From: JAGIBJ01 sp032119795
Lineage (GTDB): Bacteria > Actinomycetota > Thermoleophilia > Solirubrobacterales > Solirubrobacteraceae
Length of the DNA stretch: 64,000 nucleotides
Reading direction: 5' to 3'
Assembly (NCBI GenBank): GCA_032119795.1
Contig: JAUMFO010000016.1
Location: 1-64,000 of the forward strand
Position 1 is the stretch's first letter; every line of letters begins with the position of its first letter. Position numbers and translations under genes: made by a program. Below are positions 34,676 to 42,903 of this stretch, piece after piece. A model generated the notes under the pieces. It worked only from the letters and a program-made list of their open reading frames with translations, had not been told where the DNA came from and made no database searches.

Positions 34676-35608
34676 TCAGGGCAGACGGGCGGTGTCCGGC
34701 GGTCCAGGCGGTCGCGAAACCTCGGCGAACCGGACGCGCTCACCCGGCCGGAGCTGCGCGGCAATGGCAAGGTCGTCGTCGATCACGACGGCGATCACGG
34801 GGTACCCACCGGTCGTCGGGTGATCGGCGAGGAGCAGAATCGGGTCGCCCGAAGCGGGGACCTGCAACGAGCCGGCGACCACCCCCTCGGAGCGCAGCTC
34901 GGCGTCCTCGCGGTGCAGGATCGTCGGCCCACGGAGCCGCGCACCGATCCGGTTGACGCTCGCCGTGACGGCGAACGGCTCCGTCAGCAGTGCGGTGACG
35001 GCGTCCGGCGCAAACCAATCGTCGCGTGGCCCGATCACCACCCGCAGCGTCGGCGCCTTCGCCAGCGTCCGCACCGGTGCCACGTCGACGGCAGGGGCGG
35101 CGAGCGCCAGGTCGTCGAGCCGGAGCCGGTCGCCGGCAGCCAGGACCGGCGTGCCGATGCCAGCAAGTTCGTCGTGGCTCACGCTGCCGAGCGTGCGGTC
35201 AGCCAACAAGCCGCCTCGCACCGCCAGGTAGCTCCGCAGGCCGCTGGATGCCGTGCCGACGGCAAGCACTTCGCCCGGTCGGACGGCAACGGGCGAGTTC
35301 ATGGCGACCGGACGCCCGTCGAGCGTCGCGTCGACTCTCGCGCCCGTCAGGACGACGGTGGCTGCTCGGGCAAAGCGAAGGGTCGGGCCGCGAAGGGTCG
35401 TCTCTAGTGCCGGGGCGTCCTCGGCGTTCCCGACCAGGCGATTGCCAAGCTTGAACGACGCACGATCGGCCGCACCCGAGGGCGACACACCAAGGTGACT
35501 GTGGCCTGGCCGGCCGAGGTCCTGGAACGTCGTCCGAGCCCCCGCGTCGAGAATCGTCGCGAGGAGATCGCCACCCACCAGCCGTCCCACCGACTCCAGC
35601 GTGTTCAC
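34676..35608 (-). CDS. pxpC: 5-oxoprolinase subunit PxpC (biotin-dependent carboxylase-like)
   Basis: ATP-dependent opening of 5-oxoproline to glutamate, with PxpA and PxpB. 310 residues, the KipA/AHS2 fold. Landmarks: TTFQDLGRPGHSHLGVSPSGAADRASF, ALETTLRGPTLRF, RSYLAVRGGL, GPRDDWFAPDAV and the closing LLLADHPTTGGYPVIAVV. Its start overlaps pxpB by 4 nt. Last gene of the soxR-pxpABC unit. Confidence 0.95.
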   Translation of the reverse strand: MNTLESVGRLVGGDLLATILDAGARTTFQDLGRPGHSHLGVSPSGAADRASFKLGNRLVGNAEDAPALETTLRGPTLRFARAATVVLTGARVDATLDGRPVAMNSPVAVRPGEVLAVGTASSGLRSYLAVRGGLLADRTLGSVSHDELAGIGTPVLAAGDRLRLDDLALAAPAVDVAPVRTLAKAPTLRVVIGPRDDWFAPDAVTALLTEPFAVTASVNRIGARLRGPTILHREDAELRSEGVVAGSLQVPASGDPILLLADHPTTGGYPVIAVVIDDDLAIAAQLRPGERVRFAEVSRPPGPPDTARLP

Positions 35609-36228
35609 GTCGACTCCACCAGGCGCACGCGCGCGCCCGTCTGCAGCAGGGCCTGCGGCTCGCGGCTGAGATCGAAGGCCTGGATATGCGCCCTGCCGAT
35701 CAGGTTCCAGCCGCCGGGCGAGTCAGCCGGATAGACCGCCGAGTACTCGCCGGCGATCGCGAGCGACCCTGCGGGGACCTGCTGGCGAGGCGAGGCGAGG
35801 CGTGGCGGGCGCAGCGCGGGATCGCCGCCCAGGAGATACGCGAAGCCGGGAGCGAAGCCAATGAAGCCAACCTCGTAGGTGGCGGCTTGGTGGCGCCGCA
35901 CGACCTCCTCGGGACTCATGGCGCAGACCTCGGCCACAGCGTGCACATCCGGGCCGTCGTAGGTCACGGGAACCTCCACGGTGGCGGTCTCGGCAACGGT
36001 CGACGCGCTGCCCAGGATCTGCCCCAGTCGAGCCGCAAGGTCGTGCGGCGGGCGCCGACCTTCTTCCCACGTCAGCAGGACGGTCTCGTGGCCAGCGACG
36101 ACATCTTCGAGGCCAGCGAGGCGCTCTCGGGCGACCACGACCAGCTTGCGGACGCTTGCGTTCCCAAGGAGTTCCACGAGCACGCCGCGTTCACCGGCGG
36201 GACGCAGCACCGGCGGGCGACCCATCAC
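35605..36228 (-). CDS. pxpB: 5-oxoprolinase subunit PxpB
   Basis: 207 residues of the KipI/AHS1 fold. Landmarks: LLTWEEGRRPPHDLAARL, VPVTYDGPDVHAVAEVCAM, EVGFIGFAPGFAYLLGGDPALRPPRLASPRQQVPAGSLAIAGEYSAVYP and SPGGWNLIGR, all conserved. Forms a complex with PxpC. Overlaps pxpA and pxpC by 4 nt on each side. Confidence 0.95.
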   Translation of the reverse strand: MMGRPPVLRPAGERGVLVELLGNASVRKLVVVARERLAGLEDVVAGHETVLLTWEEGRRPPHDLAARLGQILGSASTVAETATVEVPVTYDGPDVHAVAEVCAMSPEEVVRRHQAATYEVGFIGFAPGFAYLLGGDPALRPPRLASPRQQVPAGSLAIAGEYSAVYPADSPGGWNLIGRAHIQAFDLSREPQALLQTGARVRLVEST

Positions 36229-36977
36229 GTGAACGCCTTCACGAGCACGCCGGCGCGCTCCAGCTCACTGCGGATCTCTCGGGCGAGGGCGACGGCGCCC
36301 GGCGAGTCGCCGTGCACGCAGATCGAGCGCGGGTGCACCGCGACGAGCGATCCGTCGCGTGCGGCCGCCAGGCCGGTGGTGGCGAGGGCCACGGCTTGGG
36401 TGACGGCTGCATCGTGCGGCAGCAGCGCACCGGGCTCGCGGCGGTCCAGCAAAGCGGCGCGACCGGCGCCGTCGACGGTGTAGGCGCGGTCGGCGAATCC
36501 CTCCACCACGTGTCGCAACGGCCCAGGCATGGGGGTAGAGAGGCCGGGCGGGCCGAGGAGCACGAGCAGGCCGGCGGCGCTCGCTGCCTGCTGGAGCAGG
36601 ACGGTCGTTGCCGGGTCTGCGGCGGCGCGGTGGTAGAGGGCGCCGTGGGCCTTGAGGTAGGCGGGCGTGAGTCCAGCGTGGCGCGCGCCCGCCGCGAGCT
36701 CGGCCAACTGCTCGGCGAGGCTGCCGGCGAGCCTCTGCTCGGGCAGGTTCAGCGCGACGCGGCCGAAGCCAGGGCGGTCCGGGTAGCCGGGGTGCGCACC
36801 CACCACGACGCCGCGCTCGGCTGCGGCGAGGCAGGTTCGGCGGATGGTCTCGGCGTCGCCGGCGTGGGCGCCGCAGGCGACGTTGGCGCTCGTCACCACG
36901 TCGAGGAGTTCCTCGTCGTGGCCGGCGCCCTCGCCGAGGTCGGCGTTGAGATCGATGGTCGGGACAGAGAGGCTCAT
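36225..36977 (-). CDS. pxpA: 5-oxoprolinase subunit PxpA (LamB/YcsF family)
   Basis: 250 residues from ATG 36977. The family opening DLNADLGEG is present, followed by NVACGAHAGD, GAHPGYPDRPGFGR, YLKAHGALYH and VAVHPRSICVHGDSPGAV. These carry the Asp/His residues around the active site. The ATG overlaps the soxR stop by 4 nt, fixing the start. Detoxifies or recycles 5-oxoproline. Confidence 0.96.
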   Translation of the reverse strand: MSLSVPTIDLNADLGEGAGHDEELLDVVTSANVACGAHAGDAETIRRTCLAAAERGVVVGAHPGYPDRPGFGRVALNLPEQRLAGSLAEQLAELAAGARHAGLTPAYLKAHGALYHRAAADPATTVLLQQAASAAGLLVLLGPPGLSTPMPGPLRHVVEGFADRAYTVDGAGRAALLDRREPGALLPHDAAVTQAVALATTGLAAARDGSLVAVHPRSICVHGDSPGAVALAREIRSELERAGVLVKAFT

Positions 36978-37471
36978 GCGCTGGCTCGACGATCGCCGCT
37001 GGGGTTCGGCAGCTGGGGTGCCACCGGGCGCACATCGCCGATCCAAAAGCGCGCGCCGGGGCCGCCGCGAGCGGCGCGGTCGCCGGGGTTGATCATGTGG
37101 CAGCGTTCCATCGAGAGGCAGCCGCAGCCGATGCAGCCGCTCAGGCTGTCTTTCAGGCGCTCCAGCTCGGCGATCCGTTCGTCGATCCGGGCCTGCCACG
37201 CGCCAGAGAGCAGGGCCCAGTCGTCCTTCGTCGGAATCCGGTCGCTCGGGAGACGGTCGAGTTCACCCTTGATCTCCTCGAGCGTGAGGCCGACGCGCTG
37301 GGCAAACACGATGAATGCCACCCGCCGGATGACGGGCCGCAGGTAGCGCCGGTGGCCGGATCCGACTCGCTCGGAGGTGATCAGTCCACGGTCTTCGTAG
37401 AACCGCAGCGCCGAGGTGGCCACCCCGCTGCGGGTCGCCAGCTCGCCAATCGTGAGCGTCGGGACGGGCAC
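36974..37471 (-). CDS. soxR: SoxR-family redox-sensing regulator
   Basis: 165 residues from GTG 37471 (GTG or TTG starts up to 37510 are possible). MerR-type DNA-binding domain at 5-72 (LTIGELATRSGVATSALRFYEDRGL), dimerisation helix, then the [2Fe-2S] ligands C113, C116, C118 and C124 in CIGCGCLSMERC, the exact CX2CXCX5C pattern of SoxR. Oxidation of the cluster activates transcription. It is the first gene of a unit with pxpABC, joined by a 4-nt overlap; I know of no described link between SoxR and 5-oxoprolinase. The C-terminal tail after residue 130 is longer than in E. coli SoxR. Confidence 0.93.
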   Translation of the reverse strand: MPVPTLTIGELATRSGVATSALRFYEDRGLITSERVGSGHRRYLRPVIRRVAFIVFAQRVGLTLEEIKGELDRLPSDRIPTKDDWALLSGAWQARIDERIAELERLKDSLSGCIGCGCLSMERCHMINPGDRAARGGPGARFWIGDVRPVAPQLPNPSGDRRASA

Positions 37472-37604
37472 GCTCGCAGCCAACCACACCACGCGCTTGA
37501 CTTCAACCACACTTGAGCTCTTACGGTCGGTCGGCCGTCGCCGGCCGCGGGACACATCCAGGGGAGGACGAGACCCGCGGCCGCGGCGGGACTTGGCAGC
37601 CGCT

Positions 37605-38405
37605 CGGCGATGTGGCCGTTGGCGGCGGTGGGACTGGGCGGGCGCTACGGCGACTTGGTCGTTGGCGGCGGTGGATTTGAGATCGCTGCGGGGCCGGGGG
37701 GCGGCGCGGATTGACGGCATCTGAGCTGGTTGGCGGCGGTGGATCTGGGATCGCTTCGGGGCCCGGGGGCGTCGTGGCGGCGAAGGCGGAGCGCGGTCGG
37801 CGTCTGGGCTGGTTGGCGGCGGCGGAATGGGGATCGCTTCGCGGCTGGCGGGCGCCGGGCGGGCCGCAACCGCTTGGGGTTGCGGCGCGAACTTCGGTGA
37901 CTTGGGGGTGCTGAACACCCTCAGGTGACGGGAGTTCGCTTCGAGCGGGCGAACCGCAACCCCCTGAGGTTGCAGTTGCCGGACAGAACGGAACTCCGAG
38001 GCGCTGTCGCGTTGAACCCGCCGGACGTGCGGCGGGTTCAACGCGACCCCGGACCCCCGCAACCCCAGGAGGTTGCAGCCGCCTGGTTGGACCCATCCTG
38101 GGCACCACAGGTGTGCCTACTTTGGGTCCAACCAGTCCGCCCGGCGCCCGCCGACGCCACAGCGAGCCCTATTCCGCCGCCGCCAACCCGCTCAGACACC
38201 GAACGGGCTCGGCCTTCGCCGACCGGGCGCCCTCACTTCCCGAAACGATCCCCATTCCACCGCCGCCAAGGACCCCGTCGCCGTAGAAGCCGCCAAGTCC
38301 CACCGCCGCCAAGGACCCCGTCGCCGAAGAAGCCGCCCCAGTCCCACCGCCGCCAAGGACCCAGACGCCGCAGCGTCCACGCCGTCCACCGCGGCCCCCC
38401 GTGGC
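37605..38405 (-). repeat. Multi-palindrome intergenic element, copy C (inverted)
   Basis: Reverse-complement relative to copies A and B, lying upstream of soxR and after the DsbA-like gene. GCAACC-N6-GGTTGC palindromes at 37866-37883, 37956-37973 and 38059-38076, spaced 90 and 103 bp. A 17-bp perfect hairpin at 38006-38047 (GTCGCGTTGAACCCGCC and complement, loop GGACGTGC). The outer TTGGACCCA hairpin at 38083-38135 has 13 perfect bp. A composite hairpin at 37888-37938 has lost three outer pairs. The 17-bp CAAAAAC hairpin of copy B is missing. Flanks are the same mirrored CCACCGCCGCCA-type arrays. Stretch 38060-38285 is nearly identical to 13343-13580 of copy B, read in reverse. Confidence 0.9.
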
Positions 38406-38419
38406 CGCGGCGCGGCGCG

Positions 38420-39301
38420 CTACGCCGTGCGCCAGAGCGCGTCGTCGCCGAGCGGCGTGCGACGCGCCTTGCCGCCGGCGAAGAGCTCAAGGAGCTGGCC
38501 TTCGGCGGCGGTGCGATCGGGCTCGCTGAGGGGCGGCGCGATGACGGCCGCGACCTCTTGGGTCGTCACGCCCTCGGGGAATGCCTCCAGCACCTCAAGC
38601 GCTGATTTGGCCGGTGCGCGCCGCGGCAGGGTGCGATCGAGATTGGCGACGCAGGCGTCGTAGACGGCCAAGGACTGAAACCCGCCCGCCTCAAGGGTCT
38701 GGCCGGTCCCCGTCGTAAACAGGACGCTCGGTGCCGTGAACCGCTCGGCGCCGTCGGTGTTCGCCGACTTGCCCTGGTAGTCGGTCGCGCCGCCGGCGGC
38801 CGTTCGCGCATGGGCGCGGTCGCGCTGGTACGCGTCCTCGGTGTCCTTGTGGTCGATCGCGGCCACCACGGCGGCGGCGTCCAACCCCTCGACTGGCTCG
38901 AGTGCAGCCAGGAGCGCAGCGTCCTCGTCGAGCAGGGCGTCGGACGTGAACCATGCGAACTGCAGCGCCCGCACCGCCGCCCACTCCAGTTCGGCGTTCT
39001 GCAGGCGGGCGGCGACCACCGCCCGGCAGGCGCGACCGGTCCCAGTGACCCGCTCGCGCGGCGCAGCCTGGAATGGCATCCCAAACCGGCGGCGGTAGCC
39101 GGCGTAGCCCGCCACCATGCGCTCGGGCGTGTACCCGGCACGTACGTAGCGCTCACCCGTCTCCGCCAGACCGATCATCACCACCTTCCAGCGCAGGCCC
39201 TGGCCATAGCGCCAACGCATCACGGTGAGATCTGGATTGGCGGAGTACCCCCAAGGGCACCCGGGATCGGTGAAGAGCGTCGCGAGCATTCGGCCCGGCA
39301 C
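38420..39301 (-). CDS. DsbA-family thioredoxin-like protein with CPWG motif
   Basis: About 293 residues (GTG 39301; ATG 39289 is equally possible). TLFTDPGCPWGY places CPWG where DsbA/FrnE proteins have C-x-x-C, so the second cysteine is lost. Helical insertion with RACRAVVAARLQ and FAWFTSDALLDED fits the DsbA helical domain. The C-terminal 60 residues (about 235-293) resemble a small winged-helix appendage. Disulphide exchange by the usual two-cysteine route is not expected. Starts 1-13 nt after the diguanylate cyclase stop. Confidence 0.75.
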   Translation of the reverse strand: MPGRMLATLFTDPGCPWGYSANPDLTVMRWRYGQGLRWKVVMIGLAETGERYVRAGYTPERMVAGYAGYRRRFGMPFQAAPRERVTGTGRACRAVVAARLQNAELEWAAVRALQFAWFTSDALLDEDAALLAALEPVEGLDAAAVVAAIDHKDTEDAYQRDRAHARTAAGGATDYQGKSANTDGAERFTAPSVLFTTGTGQTLEAGGFQSLAVYDACVANLDRTLPRRAPAKSALEVLEAFPEGVTTQEVAAVIAPPLSEPDRTAAEGQLLELFAGGKARRTPLGDDALWRTA

Positions 39302-39302
39302 G

Positions 39303-41723
39303 CTAGTGCGCCCGGACCACCTCGGCTGCCGACGCGGCGCGGGCGTCGATCTGGGCCTGGGCGCGGTGCGCCAGGTTGCGCAGCGTGTCGAGCTCCGTCA
39401 CCGTCCAGGCCCGCGGCACGGTGTCGATCGCGCACAGCACGCCGACCGTCTGATCGCCGCTGCTGAGCGGGATCCCGGCGTACGCCACAAAGCCATTCTC
39501 GGTGGTCGAGAGGTTGTCTCGCAGCAGCTCATGCTCGCGCGTGTCCGAGACGACGAGCTCGCGACCGGTCGTCGCCGGGTGCTGGCAGTAGGAGTAGTCG
39601 AGGGAGGTCTCGCGCGCACCAGTCGGCAACGGCATCCCCACCTCACTCGCGAAGAACTGGCGGTCAGGGGTAATCAGCGTGATCGTCGACATCGGAACGC
39701 CAACGAGTTCCATGACGAGCCGCGTGACCTCGTTGAGCTCCGGATCAGCGGGCTCGTCGAGCAGCCCGGTCGCCTCGACCGCCGCGAGCCGCTCCCGCTC
39801 CGAGAGCCGCTGCTGAGCGCCGCGGGCCTTGTCTGCGTAGAGCGCTTGATCAGCCCGGTGCAGCAGGTCGGCGGCAGACTCCGTGCGATTCCAAACGGCG
39901 ATGCCCACACCGCAGCCCGCTTCATGGCGCAGCGCATTGCGAAGGCGCGAGGCGACGGCGTGTGAGTGGCCTACCCCGCAGGACGGCAGCAGGACGGCGA
40001 ACTCGTCGCCGCCGAGCCGGGCGAGGACGTCCGTCGGGCGCAGTTCTCCAGCCCACAGGGCGGCGCTCTCCTTCAGCACGCGGTCGCCGGCCGCATGCCC
40101 TTCGGAGTCGTTGAGCAATTTGAACCCGTTGAGATCCATGAGGGCCACGGCGAGCGGATGGTGGTCCTCGGTCGCGTGGCGGAGCGCCTCGTCGAACATC
40201 CGCTCGAACGCACGGCGATTCGGCACACCGGTGAGGTCGTCCGTCAGCGCGGCCTCCTCCCAACGACGCTGCGCAGCGAGCCGCTGCAGGGCCGCCGCCG
40301 CCTCGTCGGCCGCGAGCGCCACGAGGTTGGTGTGGCGTGTGCCAAGCTCGGCGACACGCTCCTCCCAGCTCACCGTCAACACCGCAGCGACGTTGCCGTC
40401 CAGGACAACCGGCTGAAAGAGAAAGGACGCCCCGCCCGAGAGCTTGCGCAGTCCCTGATTCACGATGGGGCTTTCCGCCGCGTCGGCCACGAAGACCGGC
40501 TCGCCACTGGCGTACGCCAGCACCGTGCCAGAAGCCGTCCCGGAGAGCGGGATCCGCGTCCCGATGAGGTTCGTGCGGGTCGAGCGGGTGACGACGAGCT
40601 CGTCGCCCGAATCGCTCGGCTCACACAGGGCCGCAAGGTTGGCATCAGCCAGATCCAGGATGCCCTCCACCACGAACCCGCGGGCATCGGGCTCGCGTGC
40701 GACGGCCTTGGCCAGGAGGGCGAGCCGTGCCAGGTCGCGCTGTTCGCGCAGCAACTGCCGCTCGGCCTGCCGGACCTCGGTGATGTCTACCCCGGAGGTG
40801 ACCGTCCCCAGGATCTGCCCCGTCTCGGTCCGAACGGTCGTGCGCCACCGAAAGACGCGGCGCTCACCGACGCCGTTGAGGATCGCGTGCTCGAATTGGA
40901 AGTAGCGGGGTGCCATGGCCAGCGGCCCACTGGTGGGATCGATCATGCGAGCCAACGCCTCGGCAGCGAGCTCTTGCAGGTGCGGCTCCACGACGAGCTG
41001 CACCCAGTCTCGGCCGATCACGTCGTCACGCTGCAGCGCCAGCACACCAAGGCCGTGGTCGCTGACTTGGACGACGCGCCCACGGGTGTCGAGTTCGACG
41101 ACAATCTCGGAGATCGCCAGGTGGTCGAGCATCCGCGAGGTCTCCCGGGCACGCCCCAGTCGCTCGGTGCGGTTCGCGTTCCACGGCAGTTTGAGGACGG
41201 CACCCAGGATCAAGAACGAGAGGGCGAAGAGCGCCGTCGTGCCCCAGTCGGGAAGGCCCTCCACGCGCGCGCCGCTCGGGATCACGGTCCCCGCGATCGC
41301 CTGGTGCGCGAACGTGAGGACCAGCCCAGCGGTGAGGTCGGCGCGGCGTTCGTAGAGCGCCGCGAGGGCGAGGGCGAGGTAGTAGCCGACGGGTGCGATG
41401 ACGGAGCCGTCGGCGAGGTCGGCCACCAGTGCGGCACCGGTGAAGAGTCCAAGGATGATCCCGAGTTCGCGGATGAACGACGGCAGGCGGCTGCGCGTCG
41501 CCACGTAGGCCGCGATCAGGGGCACGATCACGTGCGCGAGCAGCTGCACGCCGGTGTGGCCGCTCGCCGCCGACCAGCCGACGACGACCGTGATCCAGAC
41601 CGTCAGCGCGAGGCTCGCGCGCTGGTGGCGCTCCAGCCACGTGGTGAGCGGCAGGGGCGAGGGCGCCGAGAAGAACCGGCGGACGGGGGAAGACGCGGAC
41701 CCGGAAGGGTCAGGCAGGCGCAT
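39303..41723 (-). CDS. Membrane-bound diguanylate cyclase with PAS and two GAF domains
   Basis: 806 residues. Membrane region 35-180 (about six helices), PAS 200-320, GAF 330-480, GGDEF 490-640 with the catalytic GGDEF at 571-575, and a second GAF from 660 to the end. The allosteric inhibitory site RxxD is present (R562 to D565, five residues before GGDEF), so the cyclase should be product-inhibited. Makes cyclic di-GMP from GTP in response to sensed signals. The C-terminal GAF after GGDEF is unusual, as GAF normally precedes it. Confidence 0.93.
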   Translation of the reverse strand: MRLPDPSGSASSPVRRFFSAPSPLPLTTWLERHQRASLALTVWITVVVGWSAASGHTGVQLLAHVIVPLIAAYVATRSRLPSFIRELGIILGLFTGAALVADLADGSVIAPVGYYLALALAALYERRADLTAGLVLTFAHQAIAGTVIPSGARVEGLPDWGTTALFALSFLILGAVLKLPWNANRTERLGRARETSRMLDHLAISEIVVELDTRGRVVQVSDHGLGVLALQRDDVIGRDWVQLVVEPHLQELAAEALARMIDPTSGPLAMAPRYFQFEHAILNGVGERRVFRWRTTVRTETGQILGTVTSGVDITEVRQAERQLLREQRDLARLALLAKAVAREPDARGFVVEGILDLADANLAALCEPSDSGDELVVTRSTRTNLIGTRIPLSGTASGTVLAYASGEPVFVADAAESPIVNQGLRKLSGGASFLFQPVVLDGNVAAVLTVSWEERVAELGTRHTNLVALAADEAAAALQRLAAQRRWEEAALTDDLTGVPNRRAFERMFDEALRHATEDHHPLAVALMDLNGFKLLNDSEGHAAGDRVLKESAALWAGELRPTDVLARLGGDEFAVLLPSCGVGHSHAVASRLRNALRHEAGCGVGIAVWNRTESAADLLHRADQALYADKARGAQQRLSERERLAAVEATGLLDEPADPELNEVTRLVMELVGVPMSTITLITPDRQFFASEVGMPLPTGARETSLDYSYCQHPATTGRELVVSDTREHELLRDNLSTTENGFVAYAGIPLSSGDQTVGVLCAIDTVPRAWTVTELDTLRNLAHRAQAQIDARAASAAEVVRAH

Positions 41724-41784
41724 ACTTGCCTAGTCGGCTGGTTCGACCACCAATTGAACCTGGTGCGGCCTATCGTTGGACGCG

Positions 41785-42840
41785 ATGGAACTCGGGATCT
41801 ACTCGTTCGGCGACCGCAGCCTCGATCGCCGGACGGGCCGCCACCAGTCCGATCAGCAGCGGATGACCGAACTCCTCGAGCAGGTGCAGCTCGCCGACGA
41901 GGTCGGGCTCGACGTGTTCGGCTTCGGCGAGCACCACCGCAGCGAGTACGTGATCTCCTCGCCAACGGTCGTGATCGCGGCCGCCGCTGCGCGCACCAAG
42001 CAGATCCGTCTGACGAGCGCCGTGACGGTCCTCAGCTCGACCGATCCCGTGCGGCTCTTCCAGGATTTTGCGACGGCCGACCTGGTCTCCGACGGCCGCG
42101 TGGAGCTGATGGCGGGCCGCGGTTCGTTCATCGAGTCGTTCCCGCTCTTTGGCTTTGACACCGCCGACTACGACGAGCTCTTCGCCGAGAAGCTCGGCCT
42201 CCTGCTGGCGCTACGCGAGGGCGGCCCGATCACGTGGTCTGGCAGGTTCCGCGCGCCGCTGCAAGGCGTCGAGGTGCGGCCCCGTCCGGCGCAGGATCCG
42301 TTGCCGCTGTGGATCGCCGTGGGTGGTAATCCGCCGTCGGTCGCACGCGCCGGCTACCTCGGGCTTCCCCTTGCGATTGCGATCATCGGCGGCCAGCCCG
42401 CGAGGATGGCACCGCTCGCCGATCTCTACCGCCGCGCGGCGACCGAGGGCGGCCACGACGCTCAGGCACTCCCGATCGGCCTGAACGCCCACGCCTTTAT
42501 CGCGACCGATTCCAAGACCGCCGCCGACACCTTCTGGCCGACGTACGCCCAAGCGATGACGCAGATCGGCCGCGAACGCGGCTGGCCGCCCGCCCAGCGC
42601 GGCCAGTTCGAGGCCGGACGCCTCCCCGGCGGCCACCTGCTTGTCGGCACGCCCGAGGAGGTCGCCGAGAAGATCGTCGCCCAACACGCGATCTTCAAGA
42701 ACGACCGCTACCTGCTGCAGATGGACGTCGGCGGAGTGCCCCACGAGCAGCTGATGCAGTCGATCGAGCTGTTCGGGACGCAGGTTGCGCCGTTGGTGCG
42801 CAAGGCGCTCGCCGGCTCACCGGCGGCGACGGCCCTCTAG
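41785..42840 (+). CDS. LLM-class flavin-dependent oxidoreductase
   Basis: 351 residues from ATG 41785. Bacterial luciferase-like TIM barrel: MELGIYSFGDRS, ADEVGLDVFGFGEHHRSEYV, IRLTSAVTVLSSTDPVRLFQDFATADLVSDGRVELMAGRG and LPLWIAVGGNPPSVARA. Uses FMN or F420. Substrate unknown. Divergent from the diguanylate cyclase gene. Confidence 0.93.
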   Translation: MELGIYSFGDRSLDRRTGRHQSDQQRMTELLEQVQLADEVGLDVFGFGEHHRSEYVISSPTVVIAAAAARTKQIRLTSAVTVLSSTDPVRLFQDFATADLVSDGRVELMAGRGSFIESFPLFGFDTADYDELFAEKLGLLLALREGGPITWSGRFRAPLQGVEVRPRPAQDPLPLWIAVGGNPPSVARAGYLGLPLAIAIIGGQPARMAPLADLYRRAATEGGHDAQALPIGLNAHAFIATDSKTAADTFWPTYAQAMTQIGRERGWPPAQRGQFEAGRLPGGHLLVGTPEEVAEKIVAQHAIFKNDRYLLQMDVGGVPHEQLMQSIELFGTQVAPLVRKALAGSPAATAL

Positions 42841-42903
42841 CCGCTGCAGCGCGGCGAGGTCGTCGAAGTGGCCGCCGCGTAGGCGCCGCAGCCCGGCTTG
42901 CGC

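Noticed and set aside
37484..37520. SoxR box upstream of soxR (TCAAG repeats around 37500)
   Set aside because: The two TCAAG copies are direct, not inverted, and do not fit the CTCAAGTT-AACTTGAG type palindrome.
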